From Apolygus lucorum (lineage: Eukaryota > Arthropoda > Insecta > Hemiptera > Miridae), in NCBI GenBank assembly GCA_009739505.2, contig CM019179.2, positions 8,643,062-8,707,061 on the forward strand: a stretch of 64,000 bases of DNA, read 5' to 3'. How positions within the stretch are numbered: the stretch's first letter is position 1; each line of letters starts with the position of its first letter. A model generated the notes under the pieces. That model searched no databases. It saw nothing but the letters and a program-made list of their open reading frames with translations, and was not told the DNA's origin. Positions 45,584 through 55,866 of this stretch are shown piece by piece. Both the position numbers and the translations under genes were made by a program.

Positions 45584-45620
45584 GGGGGGCGGAGCCCCCC
45601 GCCGAGGCGCAAAGCGCCGA
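45584..45620. other. Double GC hairpin at the end of the inserted block
   Basis: GGGGGCGGAGCCCCC followed by GGCGCAAAGCGCC forms two adjacent stem-loops just before TTTTT. It is repeated at about 46650-46686. It resembles hairpins near Helitron 3' ends, but no CTRR end was found. Confidence 0.6.
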
Positions 45621-46427
45621 GTTTTTCTGATGCTTTTCACGTACAACCAATCGTTCCTAGGGAAAACTAACTTCCTCATTTTCCACCCCACAAAAATCGT
45701 TCACCACTCATTGGAAAGCTCTCAATTTATTAAACATGGTACATGGTCCCTAATATGAATGTACCTGTACGGAAAACTGAATTATGCGCATGTTTACTAA
45801 AATATGATCGTGAGTAACAAATGAGATCTCAACATGATCGTGGGAGGAAGATAGGTATCGTCATCCAACAGATCCCTTTGAAGCGTTACGGAGGCAGGGT
45901 CAATGGAGAATGCTGGAGGCGCCTGAGTGGTCATTGATCAGCTGAGTGAGCTCATCATTTAAATTGCCATCGTAAGACATATCCATGTACAGATGTATCT
46001 GCATGCAGTGTAGATACTCGTTTTTTTCTGATGCTTTTCACGTACAACCAATCGTTCCTAGGGAAAACTAACTTTTCCCTCATTTTCCACCCCACAAAAA
46101 TCGTTCACCACTCATTGGAAAGCTCTCAATTTATTAAACATGGTACATGGTCCCTAATATGAATGTACCTGTACGGAAACTGAATTATGCGCATGTTTAC
46201 TAAAATATGATCGTGAGTAACAAATGAGATCTCAACATGATCGTGGGAGGAAGATAGGTATCGTCATCCAACAGATCCCTTTGAAGCGTTACGGAGGCAG
46301 GGTCAATGGAGAATGCTGAAGGCGCCTGAGTGGTCATTGATCAGCTGAGTGAGCTCATAATTTAAATTGCCATCGTAAGACATATCCATGTACAGATGTA
46401 TCTGCATGCAGTGTAGATACTCGTTTT

Positions 46428-46599
46428 AACACAGAATGTGTTTTTGCGATGACCTACCGAAAAAAAATCGTCACGAAAAAGCGACAGAAAAAACATCTGG
46501 TGATATGTTTATTGGTTGTCATGTTAATGTCAACTCCACATTTATTATTGTTGTTTTTTATTTAACGGATGACTAGTATCGCAAAAACACATTCTGTGT
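46428..46599. mobile_element. MITE inside the satellite, copy 2
   Basis: Identical in layout to the copy at 45363-45533, duplicated with the 1,066-bp higher-order unit rather than inserted independently. Confidence 0.75.
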
Positions 46600-47021
46600 T
46601 CCTATGATTTCATACAGAGTATGGAAAAAGAAATAAACCGGGGGTTGCAGGGGGGCGGAGCCCCCCGCCGAGGCGCAAAGCGCCGAGTTTTTCTGATGCT
46701 TTTCACGTACAACCAATCGTTCCTAGGGAAAACTAACTTCCTCATTTTCCACCCCACAAAAATCGTTCACCACTCATTGGAAAGCTCTCAATTTATTAAA
46801 CATGGTACATGGTCCCTAATATGAATGTACCTGTACGGAAAACTGAATTATGCGCATGTTTACTAAAATATGATCGTGAGTAACAAATGAGATCTCAACA
46901 TGATCGTGGGAGGAAGATAGGTATCGTCATCCAACAGATCCCTTTGAAGCGTTACGGAGGCAGGGTCAATGGAGAATGCTGGAGGCGCCTGAGTGGTCAT
47001 TGATCAGCTGAGTGAGCTCAT

Positions 47022-47086
47022 CATTTAAATTGCCATCGTAAGACATATCCATGACATGGATATGTCTTACGATGGCAATTTAAATG
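47022..47086. repeat. Perfect 65-bp palindrome in the satellite
   Basis: Arms 47022-47053 and 47055-47086 are exact reverse complements (32 bp) around one A at 47054. The left arm is ordinary satellite sequence (CATTTAAATTGCCATCG onward), and the right arm is its inverted copy, present only in this unit. Confidence 0.97.
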
Positions 47087-47690
47087 TACATTGTACAGAT
47101 GTATCTGCATGCAGTGTAGATACTCGTTTTTTTCTGATGCTTTTCACGTACAACCAATCGTTCCTAGGGAAAACTAACTTCCTCATTTTCCACCCCACAA
47201 AAATCGTTCACCACTCATTAGAAAGCTCTCAATTTATTAAACATGGTACATGGTCCCTAATATGAATGTAACTGTACGGAAAGCTGAATTATGCGCATGT
47301 TTACTAAAATATGATCGTGAGTAACAAATGAGATCTCAACATGATCGTGAGAGGAAAATAGGTATGGTCATCCAACAGATCCCTTTGAAGCGTTACGGAG
47401 TAAGGGTCAATAGAGAATGCTGAAGGCGCCTGAGTGGTCACTGATCAGCTGAGTGAGCTCCAAGGCCATTTCCTCTCCTGTTGAACGCAGGAAGCTGAAA
47501 TTTGAGAGGCAGGGTCAATGGAGAATGCTGAAGGCGCCTGAGTGGTCACTGATCAGCTGAGTGAGCTCCAAGGCAATTTCCTCTCCTGTTGAACGCAGGA
47601 GGCTACATTCGATTCAATTAAATTGCCATCATAAGACATATCCATGTACAGATGTATCTGCATGCAGTGTAGATACTCGTCATTTAACTG

Positions 47691-48182
47691 TTTTATCTTA
47701 ATTTTCATGATCACGTGGAAGATTGATGCTATTCATTTCTGTTGCAGGTATGCGCTCATCCTCATGTCCTAACCTCCTTTTACTTTGGTACGTACGCTTA
47801 TTTTTATTCTTTAGCTAGTGGTATGATAAGTGTGCCTAGCGTACCAAACCGGTAGGCCCTATTAAGGTTTATCTAAAAGGTAAAATGTTATTAAAACGTT
47901 GAATCCAAAAACCTTTTGTCAAGGATCTTCCGTCATGAGACCAGCCCAAAACTTTAATTAAGAATACCTACCTATTTAATAAAATTCCAACGACAAAGTT
48001 TTGTAAAAATCGGTTAATTGTGGAACCAAAACGTCGGTTTCAACTTCTTTTATGTATTTGTTTGCAGCTAATTATCAATTAGGGGACCATGGATCCCCTT
48101 GGCTTCATGGATCTCCCCAAAGCTCGGAGAAAGTTGGCCAGATTAATCGAATTAGGCAAGGCGATAGAAATAAGTAGATGAT
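47691..48182. other. No gene recognised
   Basis: Unique AT-rich DNA between the satellite and the LTR element. No motif was found. Confidence 0.4.
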
Positions 48183-48187
48183 AATGT

Positions 48188-48374
48188 TATAGGAATACTT
48201 AACACAATTAGCAGCAAACTTACAAATAATATTTCAGAATAAAACTCGGATTCGAAGGTAAAACCGGAATGATTACTTTTTATTAAATTCTCCACTTCAT
48301 TTGTACGTTGCTATGGTAACCATAATGACATCTGTATTTAGGGAGTTACAACGTCAACCGTTGGGATCACTACA
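48188..48374 (-). repeat. G2 3' LTR
   Basis: 187 bp; on the minus strand it starts TGTAGTGATCCC and ends CCTATA. It matches 52335-52520 except for one A in a run. Confidence 0.92.
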
Positions 48375-48953
48375 CTTCCCCCCACTTTGAGAGTTGACAG
48401 GTGCCCGATCGAAGTATGGCAGAACGTTTTTTATGGCAGCTACCTTGATATTTCCATCGTCTTCATAATGTACAGTTTTGGGAAAGCCTTCAAAGTAGGT
48501 TATTTGCTTCAGCAAGAAAGGCCCTCTGACGTTTGGTTGCTTTCCATGGAAGTTGGTCTGAACCAGAACAGAGTCTCCCACTTTCAGCTTGGGCATTCTT
48601 TTTGAGTGCTGTTGATCGAAACCCTTTTTCATATTTTCATAATATTTCTGACGATCCTCTGGGCTAAGTGGTGACTCATGAATCATAGCTGCGGTGATCC
48701 CGTACTTCTGATCAGCTGGATACAGTTGAGTCTTGCCGAATGCCTTGAAATAGGGAGTACATCCAATACTTTTGCTGTGGGAACGATTTTGATGGTTTAT
48801 GGCAGCCTCTAAAGCTGCTTTCCATCCTCCCCTGAATGAAGGATACAGTGAAATAAACAATTTAATATCCCTTATCTTGCGTTCGGCCAGTCCATTGCCA
48901 GCAGGGTGATAAGGTGAACAATTAATTAGTTTAATCCCTCGTTTTTTCTGCAA
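48354..48953 (-). CDS. pol: G2 integrase C-terminal part
   Basis: The frame opens with the third catalytic region: SPYHPAGNGLAERKIRD near residues 13-29, in which the Glu completes the D-D-E triad begun in the upstream frame. A PAD-like region and a basic C-terminal segment (KLKVGDSVLVQTNFHGKQPN), typical of gypsy integrase ends, follow. The upstream frame stops at 48931, so a single small indel between about 48931 and 48953 separates the two parts. The last codons run across the polypurine tract into the LTR. Confidence 0.85.
   Translation of the reverse strand: MQKKRGIKLINCSPYHPAGNGLAERKIRDIKLFISLYPSFRGGWKAALEAAINHQNRSHSKSIGCTPYFKAFGKTQLYPADQKYGITAAMIHESPLSPEDRQKYYENMKKGFDQQHSKRMPKLKVGDSVLVQTNFHGKQPNVRGPFLLKQITYFEGFPKTVHYEDDGNIKVAAIKNVLPYFDRAPVNSQSGGKCSDPNG
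48375..48388 (-). other. G2 polypurine tract
   Basis: On the minus strand AAAGTGGGGGGAAG directly precedes the LTR start TGTAGTG. Confidence 0.75.
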
Positions 48954-49869
48954 AATCTTTCACTTCTCTGGATATAAACTGGGCACCATTATCAGAGGTG
49001 ATTCTTTTAATCTTATTCAGGTATGGAAGCTTCTCAAGGTATTGTGTCACTGCTCTTGCGCTCTCTCTCATAGCTTTACCACTTGTGTATCGGGAGTTCT
49101 CATCAACTATTACAAGGAAAGATCTCGTCGACTTTTGTCCTTCTTTTTTCTTCGTCAGTTCTCCAAAGTCCATGTGTAGGTGTTCAAAAGCATGCTGAGC
49201 AGTTTGTGGAATCACCATCGTGTCTGGTTTGGGTCGAAATTTGAATTTAGAAATTTGACAGACGTGGCAACTTTTTATGTAATCCTGGATTGTTTGTTTC
49301 ATTTTTGGCCAAAAGAATCTTGTCCTAATTTTCAGATAGGTTCGTAGGAATCCATCGTGTCCCCCTGATGCTGGGTCGTCATGGTATGCTCGAAGGATTT
49401 CTGGAACTGAATCGGGGTTGACGATGATTTTCCCCTTCACTTGAATAGCGCTATTGATTGGTTGGACATCATTATCTATACATAATCTTGAGATGGCATC
49501 AGCGTCTTCCAGCTCCTTACCACTTCGATGGTTTATGGTGACATCAAACCCCATAAGGAAGACCTGCCAACGTCCTAGGCGACCTTTTGGTTCTTTTATA
49601 TTGAGAATAAAGCTCAGAGCCTGATGATCTGTGTGCACCACAAAATGTCGAGATTCCAAGTATGTCCGGAAATAGTTGATAGATTTTACCACAGCTAAGC
49701 CTTCTTTGTCCGTTACTGAATAATTTTGTTCTGCTTTAGAAAATGTGTGGGAGTAATAACCAATCACTCTTAACTGTTTACCAACTGGTTGTGACACATC
49801 TCTTTGATATAAATACTCCCACATCCATAATTTGAAGCATCGGTGCATAATTCGAAAGGTAAATTCCAA
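48931..49869 (-). CDS. pol: G2 RNase H (C-terminal part) and integrase N-terminal part
   Basis: It reads FSKAEQNYSVTDKEGLAVV and HTDHQALSF of RNase H. The integrase zinc domain follows (HDGF...CHVCQ), then the first two catalytic Asp residues in HMDFGEL and TSDNGAQF. The first dozen residues before about GKQLRVIGYYS are out of frame, because the true frame enters from the upstream ORF through an indel near 49800-49830. Removal of the element's own frameshift is not attempted here. Confidence 0.88.
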   Translation of the reverse strand: MEFTFRIMHRCFKLWMWEYLYQRDVSQPVGKQLRVIGYYSHTFSKAEQNYSVTDKEGLAVVKSINYFRTYLESRHFVVHTDHQALSFILNIKEPKGRLGRWQVFLMGFDVTINHRSGKELEDADAISRLCIDNDVQPINSAIQVKGKIIVNPDSVPEILRAYHDDPASGGHDGFLRTYLKIRTRFFWPKMKQTIQDYIKSCHVCQISKFKFRPKPDTMVIPQTAQHAFEHLHMDFGELTKKKEGQKSTRSFLVIVDENSRYTSGKAMRESARAVTQYLEKLPYLNKIKRITSDNGAQFISREVKDFAEKTRD

Positions 49870-51482
49870 TCAGCAAGTCTTAGTACAGGGTTGGATGATA
49901 TAGCTGATTTCAGGGTTTGGAATGCATGTTCTGTCTCGTCTGTCCAAATGAAGTTTTGATCTTTTGATTTAAGTTGGTCTAGAGGTCTCACAATTTGGGC
50001 GTAATTTTTTATGAATGATCGAAAATGTCCTGTTAAACCAGTAAAAACTCTGAGAGAATGGAGGTCAGTGGGTCTCTTCATTTTTTTCACCTTTTCCACA
50101 GATTCCTGATTAGTTGTTTTAGACATTCCATCTATCATTCTACCCAAAAAACTAACTCGAGGCTTACCGAAAATGCTCTTGCTTTCATTAACTATCAAAT
50201 TTGCTCTCTTCAAACGGCTCAATACTTCCTCTGTCTTGCTATGATTTTCTTCCAAAGATCTTCCTCCTACCAAAATATCATCAATGTAAACCCAAATGTA
50301 CGGATCTTCCAATAAGTCGTCCAGTACGAGCGTCATTACCCTCTGAAATTTTGACGGAGAATTTTTCCAACCAAAAGGAAGGAAGTTGAATTCATACTGG
50401 CCGAATGGAAGGACGAAGGCTGTAAATTTCTTAGTGTCTTCAGATAATCTAAGCTGGTGAAAGCCGTCCTTCAGGTCAATTTTTGAGAAAAAACTGCAAC
50501 CTCCCATGTTGGAGATGATATCGTCTATACACGGAAACGGGAAAGGATCCAATTCAGTAAATTCGTTTATACCACGATAATCTTGGCAGAGCCTCAGATT
50601 GCCGTCAGCTTTGGGCACAATGACACAGGGAGAGGCGTACTCTGATTTTGAGTGACGGACAATGCCTCTCTCCAACAAATCATTTACTTTGCCCAATGCC
50701 CATTGGTATCTGTCCCTAGATAGACGATATGGCCTCTTCTTCACAACTGGAGAATTTGGTTTCAATTCAAAATCGATATCTGGGATAACGGGATGCAAGA
50801 CGGTATGGTCGTTGGCAGCTTTTGAAAAAGAGTCCGATGATTTGGTTTCACATACATTTGACAGAGTCATTGGTTCTTGAACTAATGTATATCCTAGCCT
50901 ACTGAGAGAGGGCAGTCCTATAATCATGTCATAAGGTAATGCTGGAACAAGATAAGCTTCAAGCTCAACACTAATCTTACTGAGGACCATCATGATGATA
51001 ACTGACTGTGATACCATTTGTCGTGCTCCATCAAAACTTCGTAGGACCCCTCCTTTTCTACGTACGGGCCATCCATTTTTCTCGGCTATATCCGATCTAA
51101 TCAAATCAACTGAGGCTCCAGTGTCCAACAAAGCTGTAACTTGAACACCATTAATGGTACACTCTTTTGTTAAAAGGCGTGAAGGAAATTCGCTATAAGA
51201 TGAAAACACATCATTTTCCTTTATTTCAGAACATTCAGAAAAATAATCAGTAGAACCATTTTCATTATCCAGTTCAGAAATATTATTAATTGGTTTGTTT
51301 TTCTTCAAGCCATCTACTTTGTAATCAGTCTTGAAGGTTGGCTTACCATTGGTTGGGAGACGGCTACCTGGGAGCGTGCTGTTAGCAGATGATGTGTTGT
51401 AAGCCAGCGGTTTGAGTTTCTCTATTGCCAAGCGTAGCTCCTCCTTTTCCGAGAAGTTAAGCATCATAAGTTGGTCTTGCAT
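49770..51482 (-). CDS. pol: G2 protease and reverse transcriptase
   Basis: 570 codons. Retropepsin active site LLDTGAS at 118-124, with the second protease landmark MIIGLPSL near 186. RT blocks: RLCQDYRGIN (297-306), KIDLKDGFHQL (334-344), LPFGWKNSP (368-376), catalytic YIDD at 399-402, then SFLGRMI. RNase H starts with CTDASN at about 546-551, and the frame is lost soon after. The first 100 residues are the end of gag or a linker, without a zinc knuckle. The order protease-RT-RNase H-integrase is diagnostic of Ty3/gypsy. Confidence 0.93.
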   Translation of the reverse strand: MQDQLMMLNFSEKEELRLAIEKLKPLAYNTSSANSTLPGSRLPTNGKPTFKTDYKVDGLKKNKPINNISELDNENGSTDYFSECSEIKENDVFSSYSEFPSRLLTKECTINGVQVTALLDTGASVDLIRSDIAEKNGWPVRRKGGVLRSFDGARQMVSQSVIIMMVLSKISVELEAYLVPALPYDMIIGLPSLSRLGYTLVQEPMTLSNVCETKSSDSFSKAANDHTVLHPVIPDIDFELKPNSPVVKKRPYRLSRDRYQWALGKVNDLLERGIVRHSKSEYASPCVIVPKADGNLRLCQDYRGINEFTELDPFPFPCIDDIISNMGGCSFFSKIDLKDGFHQLRLSEDTKKFTAFVLPFGQYEFNFLPFGWKNSPSKFQRVMTLVLDDLLEDPYIWVYIDDILVGGRSLEENHSKTEEVLSRLKRANLIVNESKSIFGKPRVSFLGRMIDGMSKTTNQESVEKVKKMKRPTDLHSLRVFTGLTGHFRSFIKNYAQIVRPLDQLKSKDQNFIWTDETEHAFQTLKSAISSNPVLRLADWNLPFELCTDASNYGCGSIYIKEMCHNQLVNS

Positions 51483-52169
51483 AGGTCCAGGGAAGTCCCA
51501 GTATTATCATTATGTTGAAGGCTCTGTCCGGCAACTTCCCATATGCCAAGTTCACCAGTCTCTTCTTTTCGTAGTAGTATTCCATTAAAGAGCCACCCCT
51601 GTATTGCCATCTATTTGCTACTATTGCTAGTTGCAACATATTTAGTCCAAATAATGATTTAAAATGGGTTTTCCAGCCGCTCCAGCTAATATCTCTTTCT
51701 TCAGCTTAAGGGGAATAATACCACTTTTCCGCTAAACTGCTTGGAGTGAAACAGGAAACCAAGTTGGCTATTTTCAGATCATCTGAGATCCAATTGTTAA
51801 TAATGCATGCTTTTTCATATAGTGTAATCCATATCCCGGGTCTTCGTTTCTACCATCAAATTTCGGAACCGTCATTTTTCGAGGTCGCATATTTGTCTCT
51901 TGAAGAGAATCCTTGAATGATAAAGGCATTCCGTGCACCAAGCGCTCTATCATCATCATGTTGCTTTCCTGTTGGGCATGAAGAAAGCTTCTTATCATCG
52001 GTATGAAGTCTTGAGGCTGTCGGCTTTCAGTCTGAACAGGAGCGCCAGCAACAAAAGATTCAATAGGTTTTGTTAAGTCCAACAAGTAGGAAAGCGTGTG
52101 GTCAGGTAATCCCGCGTCAATAGTTTTCTGCGTGAAATCCAGATCCAGGATGCCCCAAACTTTATCCAA
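51457..52169 (-). pseudogene. gag: G2 gag region, frameshifted
   Basis: Frames at 51774-52169 (131 codons) and 51457-51639 (60 codons) carry gag-like sequence: VPKFDGRNEDPG in the first, then a helical LMEYYYEKKRLV and ILGLP in the second, as in arthropod gypsy capsids. Between them (51640-51773) the frame is broken. No CCHC knuckle is seen. The 5' leader up to the primer site occupies 52170-52313. Capsid assignment rests on position and these short motifs. Confidence 0.7.
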
Positions 52170-52313
52170 TTTGAGGAGAGGACCATGAGAATAAATGTAT
52201 CTGGGTGAACATCAACCCAGTCGTCATTATCGACGCGAAAACTATGAATAAACACTTACTTCCCGACTTTTTGAAACGTAACTGAGTGACCGTAATCTCT
52301 GGGAAACGTAAAA

Positions 52314-52331
52314 GAACATCCGACTGCGCCA
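52314..52331 (-). other. G2 primer binding site
   Basis: On the minus strand TGGCGCAGTCGGATGTTC lies three bases inside the 5' LTR. It starts with TGG as the complement of a tRNA CCA end. The tRNA identity was not determined. Confidence 0.75.
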
Positions 52332-52334
52332 TAA

Positions 52335-52520
52335 TATAGGAATACTTAACACAATTAGCAGCAAACTTACAATAATATTTCAGAATAAAACTCGGATTCG
52401 AAGGTAAAACCGGAATGATTACTTTTTATTAAATTCTCCACTTCATTTGTACGTTGCTATGGTAACCATAATGACATCTGTATTTAGGGAGTTACAACGT
52501 CAACCGTTGGGATCACTACA
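52335..52520 (-). repeat. G2 5' LTR
   Basis: 186 bp, partner of 48188-48374. It is followed by the AATGT duplication. Confidence 0.92.
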
Positions 52521-52525
52521 AATGT

Positions 52526-53603
52526 TACATCATATTCCAACCCTAAATTATCATCCATCAAGGATTCTAGAAATCCTGTACCACGTTCATGGAAAGACGT
52601 ATAATTTATTTATAACTATTTAAAAGCATCATCTGGAATTTATTTCGTGAGCGTTTTTTTTTCTGTCCGGTTGCATTACTTCACCTTCCTCTTTTGAGGT
52701 GGGACAGAGATGGTAAAATATTGTGACTAATAGTGGGCGGCGTTTGTCCTGAAGGTTATCAGCGTTGACCTGTGAACTCCAAAGCTGTGGAAGCAAAGCG
52801 AAAACTGTGGGCGAGCTTGAGAGAAGGATAGAGCTCTGATTGTATGCAAATTCCTGATAAGGGACCCGCTCCCCTCGCCGCCTCCAATCTCTCTACCATC
52901 ACCGATCCCTTCCCTCCTCTCTCTGCCTCCGCCATTAGTCTGAAAATCTCCCCTCGCCCTTGGAACCGCAAAACTGTTCCTTCCGACTCGACGCGTCTCA
53001 CTATCCCCGTGGAAACACTGTGGTGAGGTGGCTTGGAGAGAACTGGGATTCACCTCTGCCTCCACCTTCACCTTCAACTTCCTCCTCTTCAACCGCAGTA
53101 ATACCAAATAACTTCCTCCTGATAAGGCGGACCGCGAAACAATAGGCTGCGACTCGCAGGCAGGTGAGAGCAAAAGGCGTTCTGAGGGTCGTTTTCCACC
53201 CTCGAACTTCATTATGATCATCGCATATAAAAGACGAGGTCTTTGGTGGGTAGAACTCTGAAAAATAAAGGATGAGACTTCCACAATCCTATCTACAGTA
53301 GCATTATAGTTCAGCAATGATCACCTAATTGCCAACACTGATGCAAAAAATAAAACCTCCAGTTCACGTACATTCTTGTAGAATTTCTCTCCAGGAATTT
53401 TTAGTTCTTGAAACTGTAGCTACACTGGATGAATTTTGATCACCACGAATTGTATTTTGATTACCTTTCGCAGATTCGTGAAGTTTAATTTTATCAATAG
53501 CTCAATCCAGGGTAGGAAATTTGTCCATTGAAGATCCTCTAAAAGTGTTTGATCTCTTACCTCTACCTTCAGTTCGTTTCGTAGAGGACCATAACTAACT
53601 AAA
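52526..53603. other. Unassigned, with a GC-rich block and TATA-like box
   Basis: 52840-53160 is markedly more GC-rich than its surroundings. The 196-codon minus ORF at 52727-53317 crosses it and is low in complexity (Arg, Gly, Ser), with no domain, so I do not call it a gene. A TATA-like ATATAAAAG lies at about 53224 on the plus strand. A promoter or CpG-rich first exon of a host gene is possible but unproven. Confidence 0.35.
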
Positions 53604-53792
53604 GAGGAATTTCGCCGAATTCTGTTTGCATTTTTCCTGAATAGTTAATGGTGTGAGATAGATGAAAATCTGGTTGATTTTGGAAAATAAGTCTCCTGTT
53701 ATTTTTGGGAGACATTCAAAATTTATGATTTCAAAAAATAACCGGGAAAACGGACCTCTTCAACGTGAAGCGGAAACGCTCGCTGATTGGCT
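53604..53792 (+). mobile_element. Family C MITE, copy 2 (left half only)
   Basis: It matches 10132-10320 (GAGGAATTTCRCCGAATTC, GGGAGACA.TCAAAATTTATG, CGGACCTCTTCAACGTGAAG) and stops at CTGATTGGCT. Confidence 0.82.
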
Positions 53793-54482
53793 CGCTGTAG
53801 GATCGCAAGAAAAAGATGTTGTTTCAAATTAAAGAATGAAGGTGTAGGAGAAAAAGGAATGAGAATAGTATTCACTCGTACCTGCGGGCAGCGCAAGTAC
53901 TCACCTCAGCCTGAGGTCCTCAGGGGCCCCTGGGCGAAGTATGTGGTGGTACAGCTTCCTGGACGACGAAGGAAAAGATGTGTGAAAAGAAGAAAAGCCC
54001 GAGGGAGATGAGAGAAATTGCTATATTTATTATTGAAATGGACCAAATGAGCGGAGAACATTAAGCACTTAATTTAAAAGAGATTTAGAGTGAAATTGGG
54101 GTAAATTTCCGGGTTTTAACTCTGAAAGTGAAGAATTTTTAGTAGAGATGCGGCTAAAGGAGCGGATGAAGAAGAGAGGGTGGCAAAGTGAGCACACAGA
54201 TGTTCTCCCCTCAGCAGAGGTGATTGGAGAGAATTTCTACGGAATAATTTGGTTCAAAAAATGAGCTATAACAATCAATTTGCACGACTTCATTAATTAG
54301 GATTTCCACAGTATGCAGACATCAACAGAACCCACGCAGTCATGATGAATCAAATAATTTTTTTCACAATAGGGTGTGGGCGCACGTATTTTTATTTTAT
54401 TTTTTTATTTTTAAAGAAAAGCCCTTTAAAAGAAACAAAATTGGCTGCCACACAGAAATAGTAGAGCCCTCGAAAATTACTG
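53793..54482. other. No gene recognised
   Basis: The ORF at 53787-54011 is Arg/Lys-rich and has no known domain. No repeat was noticed. Confidence 0.4.
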
Positions 54483-54895
54483 GCGACAAGGAAAATTCAA
54501 GTTTATCAAAAAACGCTTCAAATCATTGCCCAAAGGTTTATTTCTGTATAGATCACTCTTCTGTATAGATCCCTCCCTACCAATCCTAGGTACCTACTAT
54601 CTTCTAGGGCATTTTTTAAAAACTTCAACCTCAACCACCAACCAAATGGAAATGAAGGGTTGAAATTTTCAAAAATGCTCTAGTAGGTAGTAGGTACCTA
54701 TGTTTGGTAGGGAGAGGTATATACAGAAGGGTGATGTATACAGAAAATAATAAACCTTTGGGCAATGATTTGAAGCGTTTTTTGAACTTGAATTTTCCTT
54801 ATCAACCGCATTTTAGTCAGATACAATTTGAACGGAGATTAGACCTCTTTGGTGATTCACACTCGTGTGAATTTTTCTTCAAATTCGATTGCCTC
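54483..54895. mobile_element. Family B variant with small palindrome
   Basis: 54483-54631 and 54660-54808 are reverse complements, including GACAAGGAAAATTCAAG, AAACGCTTCAAATCATTG and CCCAAAGGTTTATT. The sequence then continues 54809-54895 with family B blocks (GAACGGAGATTAGACCTC, GATTCACACTCGTG). The spacer contains mirrored GGTACCTAC strings. Confidence 0.7.
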
Positions 54896-55866
54896 TAGGG
54901 CAGCCTGACAGCAACTCATACCAGCTTCTCTCATTTTCACGCTCGGGAGACTTTTCTAACACTTTTCCGTTTCAAAACTAATCCGCCATTTCCAATCCCC
55001 CCCCCCCCAACTACCTCGCACACGGTTTAATCCCTTATGAATCTACTTGATTGGAAGAAGAAAATGCAATTTTCCAAAGCTCTTTTTCCGCACCAGCCTG
55101 CCAGAGCGGGGGAGGGAGGGCTTATTTTAAAGTTGAGTTCGTCTCTTATTTCTCTAGGAAAGAGCCTTTTTCGAAGGATCCCGGTAATAAAATCAGCCCC
55201 TCCCCCTCATCTCGCTTTTCCCCCTCCACCGCCCCTCTCGTGTATAACCCAGGGTTCAATCCACTCCCCCCTCCACCTCGCATCCCCTCTCTGAGCTCCT
55301 TTTTCTGTATAAATCCTGCTGCCACTTCAAGAAGTGTTATCGGCAGGCTATTTCATTTGCCCTGAGGGATAAAAGGGGCTGACGGGAACCCTCTGCCCCT
55401 CTTTCGGCCTAATTTGTCCCCACTACGGGCTTCATCCGAGGGGATTATCCTTTTAAATGAAATTCCTCTGTTTTATGTTGTCTCTAATCTATTCGCAGAT
55501 AAGGCACTTCGAGAAAAATTGGAGGGATTTATTTTCGGCAAAGCCTTTTTATTGGATTATCTGCGCGAAAAAAGTGTGATCCACACTGAATGGTTCCAAT
55601 AGGGATTTCACGAAGTTTGATCCACGTAGGGTTTTTCACCTCGAGATCAGCTTTCACTGTCAGGAATGATTGAGTTTCATATTAATCTCTCTCCACATCA
55701 TCAGTAAGGTTCAGGTACGTCAAAACTCAATTATTTCGTGCTGAAGGTAGGAAAAGCTTTGTATTTTTTGCAACTTGTCAAACAAATTTGGGTCTTACGA
55801 AATTAGTTTCTCGTATGTTACTCATCTGTCATTCTGTCAATGATTTTTTTAAAAATCAGCTGAGAA
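54896..55866. other. No gene recognised; pyrimidine-rich block
   Basis: A C run lies at about 54999-55008, and 55180-55300 is rich in CCCCT/CCTCC. ORFs (55051-55365, 55414-55602) have no known domain; the second is open and protein-like but unsupported. Confidence 0.4.

Larger units (their letters stand above)
45231..47404. repeat. Higher-order repeat: two copies of a ~1,067-bp dimer
   Basis: The part of the 108-mer beginning GGGTCAATGGAGAATGC recurs at about 45895, 46299 and 46961, giving alternating long (about 663 bp) and short (about 404 bp) units. The long units carry an extra block of about 259 bp (45362-45620 and 46428-46686). Identical ORF shadows at 45555 and 46621 reflect the 1,066-bp offset. 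The last short unit has an extra palindrome (47022-47086). Recent duplication is indicated by near identity. Confidence 0.88.
48188..52520 (-). mobile_element. Complete Ty3/gypsy LTR retrotransposon G2
   Basis: LTRs lie at 48188-48374 and 52335-52520, differing by one indel in a homopolymer. The 5-bp duplication AATGT is at 48183-48187 and 52521-52525. On the minus strand the order is LTR, primer site (52331-52314), gag, protease, RT, RNase H, integrase, polypurine tract (48388-48375), LTR. At 4.33 kb it is compact. The reading frame is broken by a few indels in gag, RNase H and integrase. The near-identical LTRs indicate a recent insertion. Confidence 0.93.

Noticed and set aside
45555..47265. 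Repeated 67-69 codon ORFs in the satellite
   Set aside because: They only reflect the higher-order repeat period; the translations cross a MITE, GC hairpins and satellite spacer and show no conservation of protein character.
52727..53317. 196-codon minus-strand ORF as a gene
   Set aside because: Low-complexity Arg/Gly/Ser translation of a GC-rich block, where stops are rare by composition; no domain or homology recognised.
55240..55270. tRNA gene suggested by GGTTCAATCC
   Set aside because: A B-box-like string only; no A box and no cloverleaf pairing in the surrounding pyrimidine-rich DNA.
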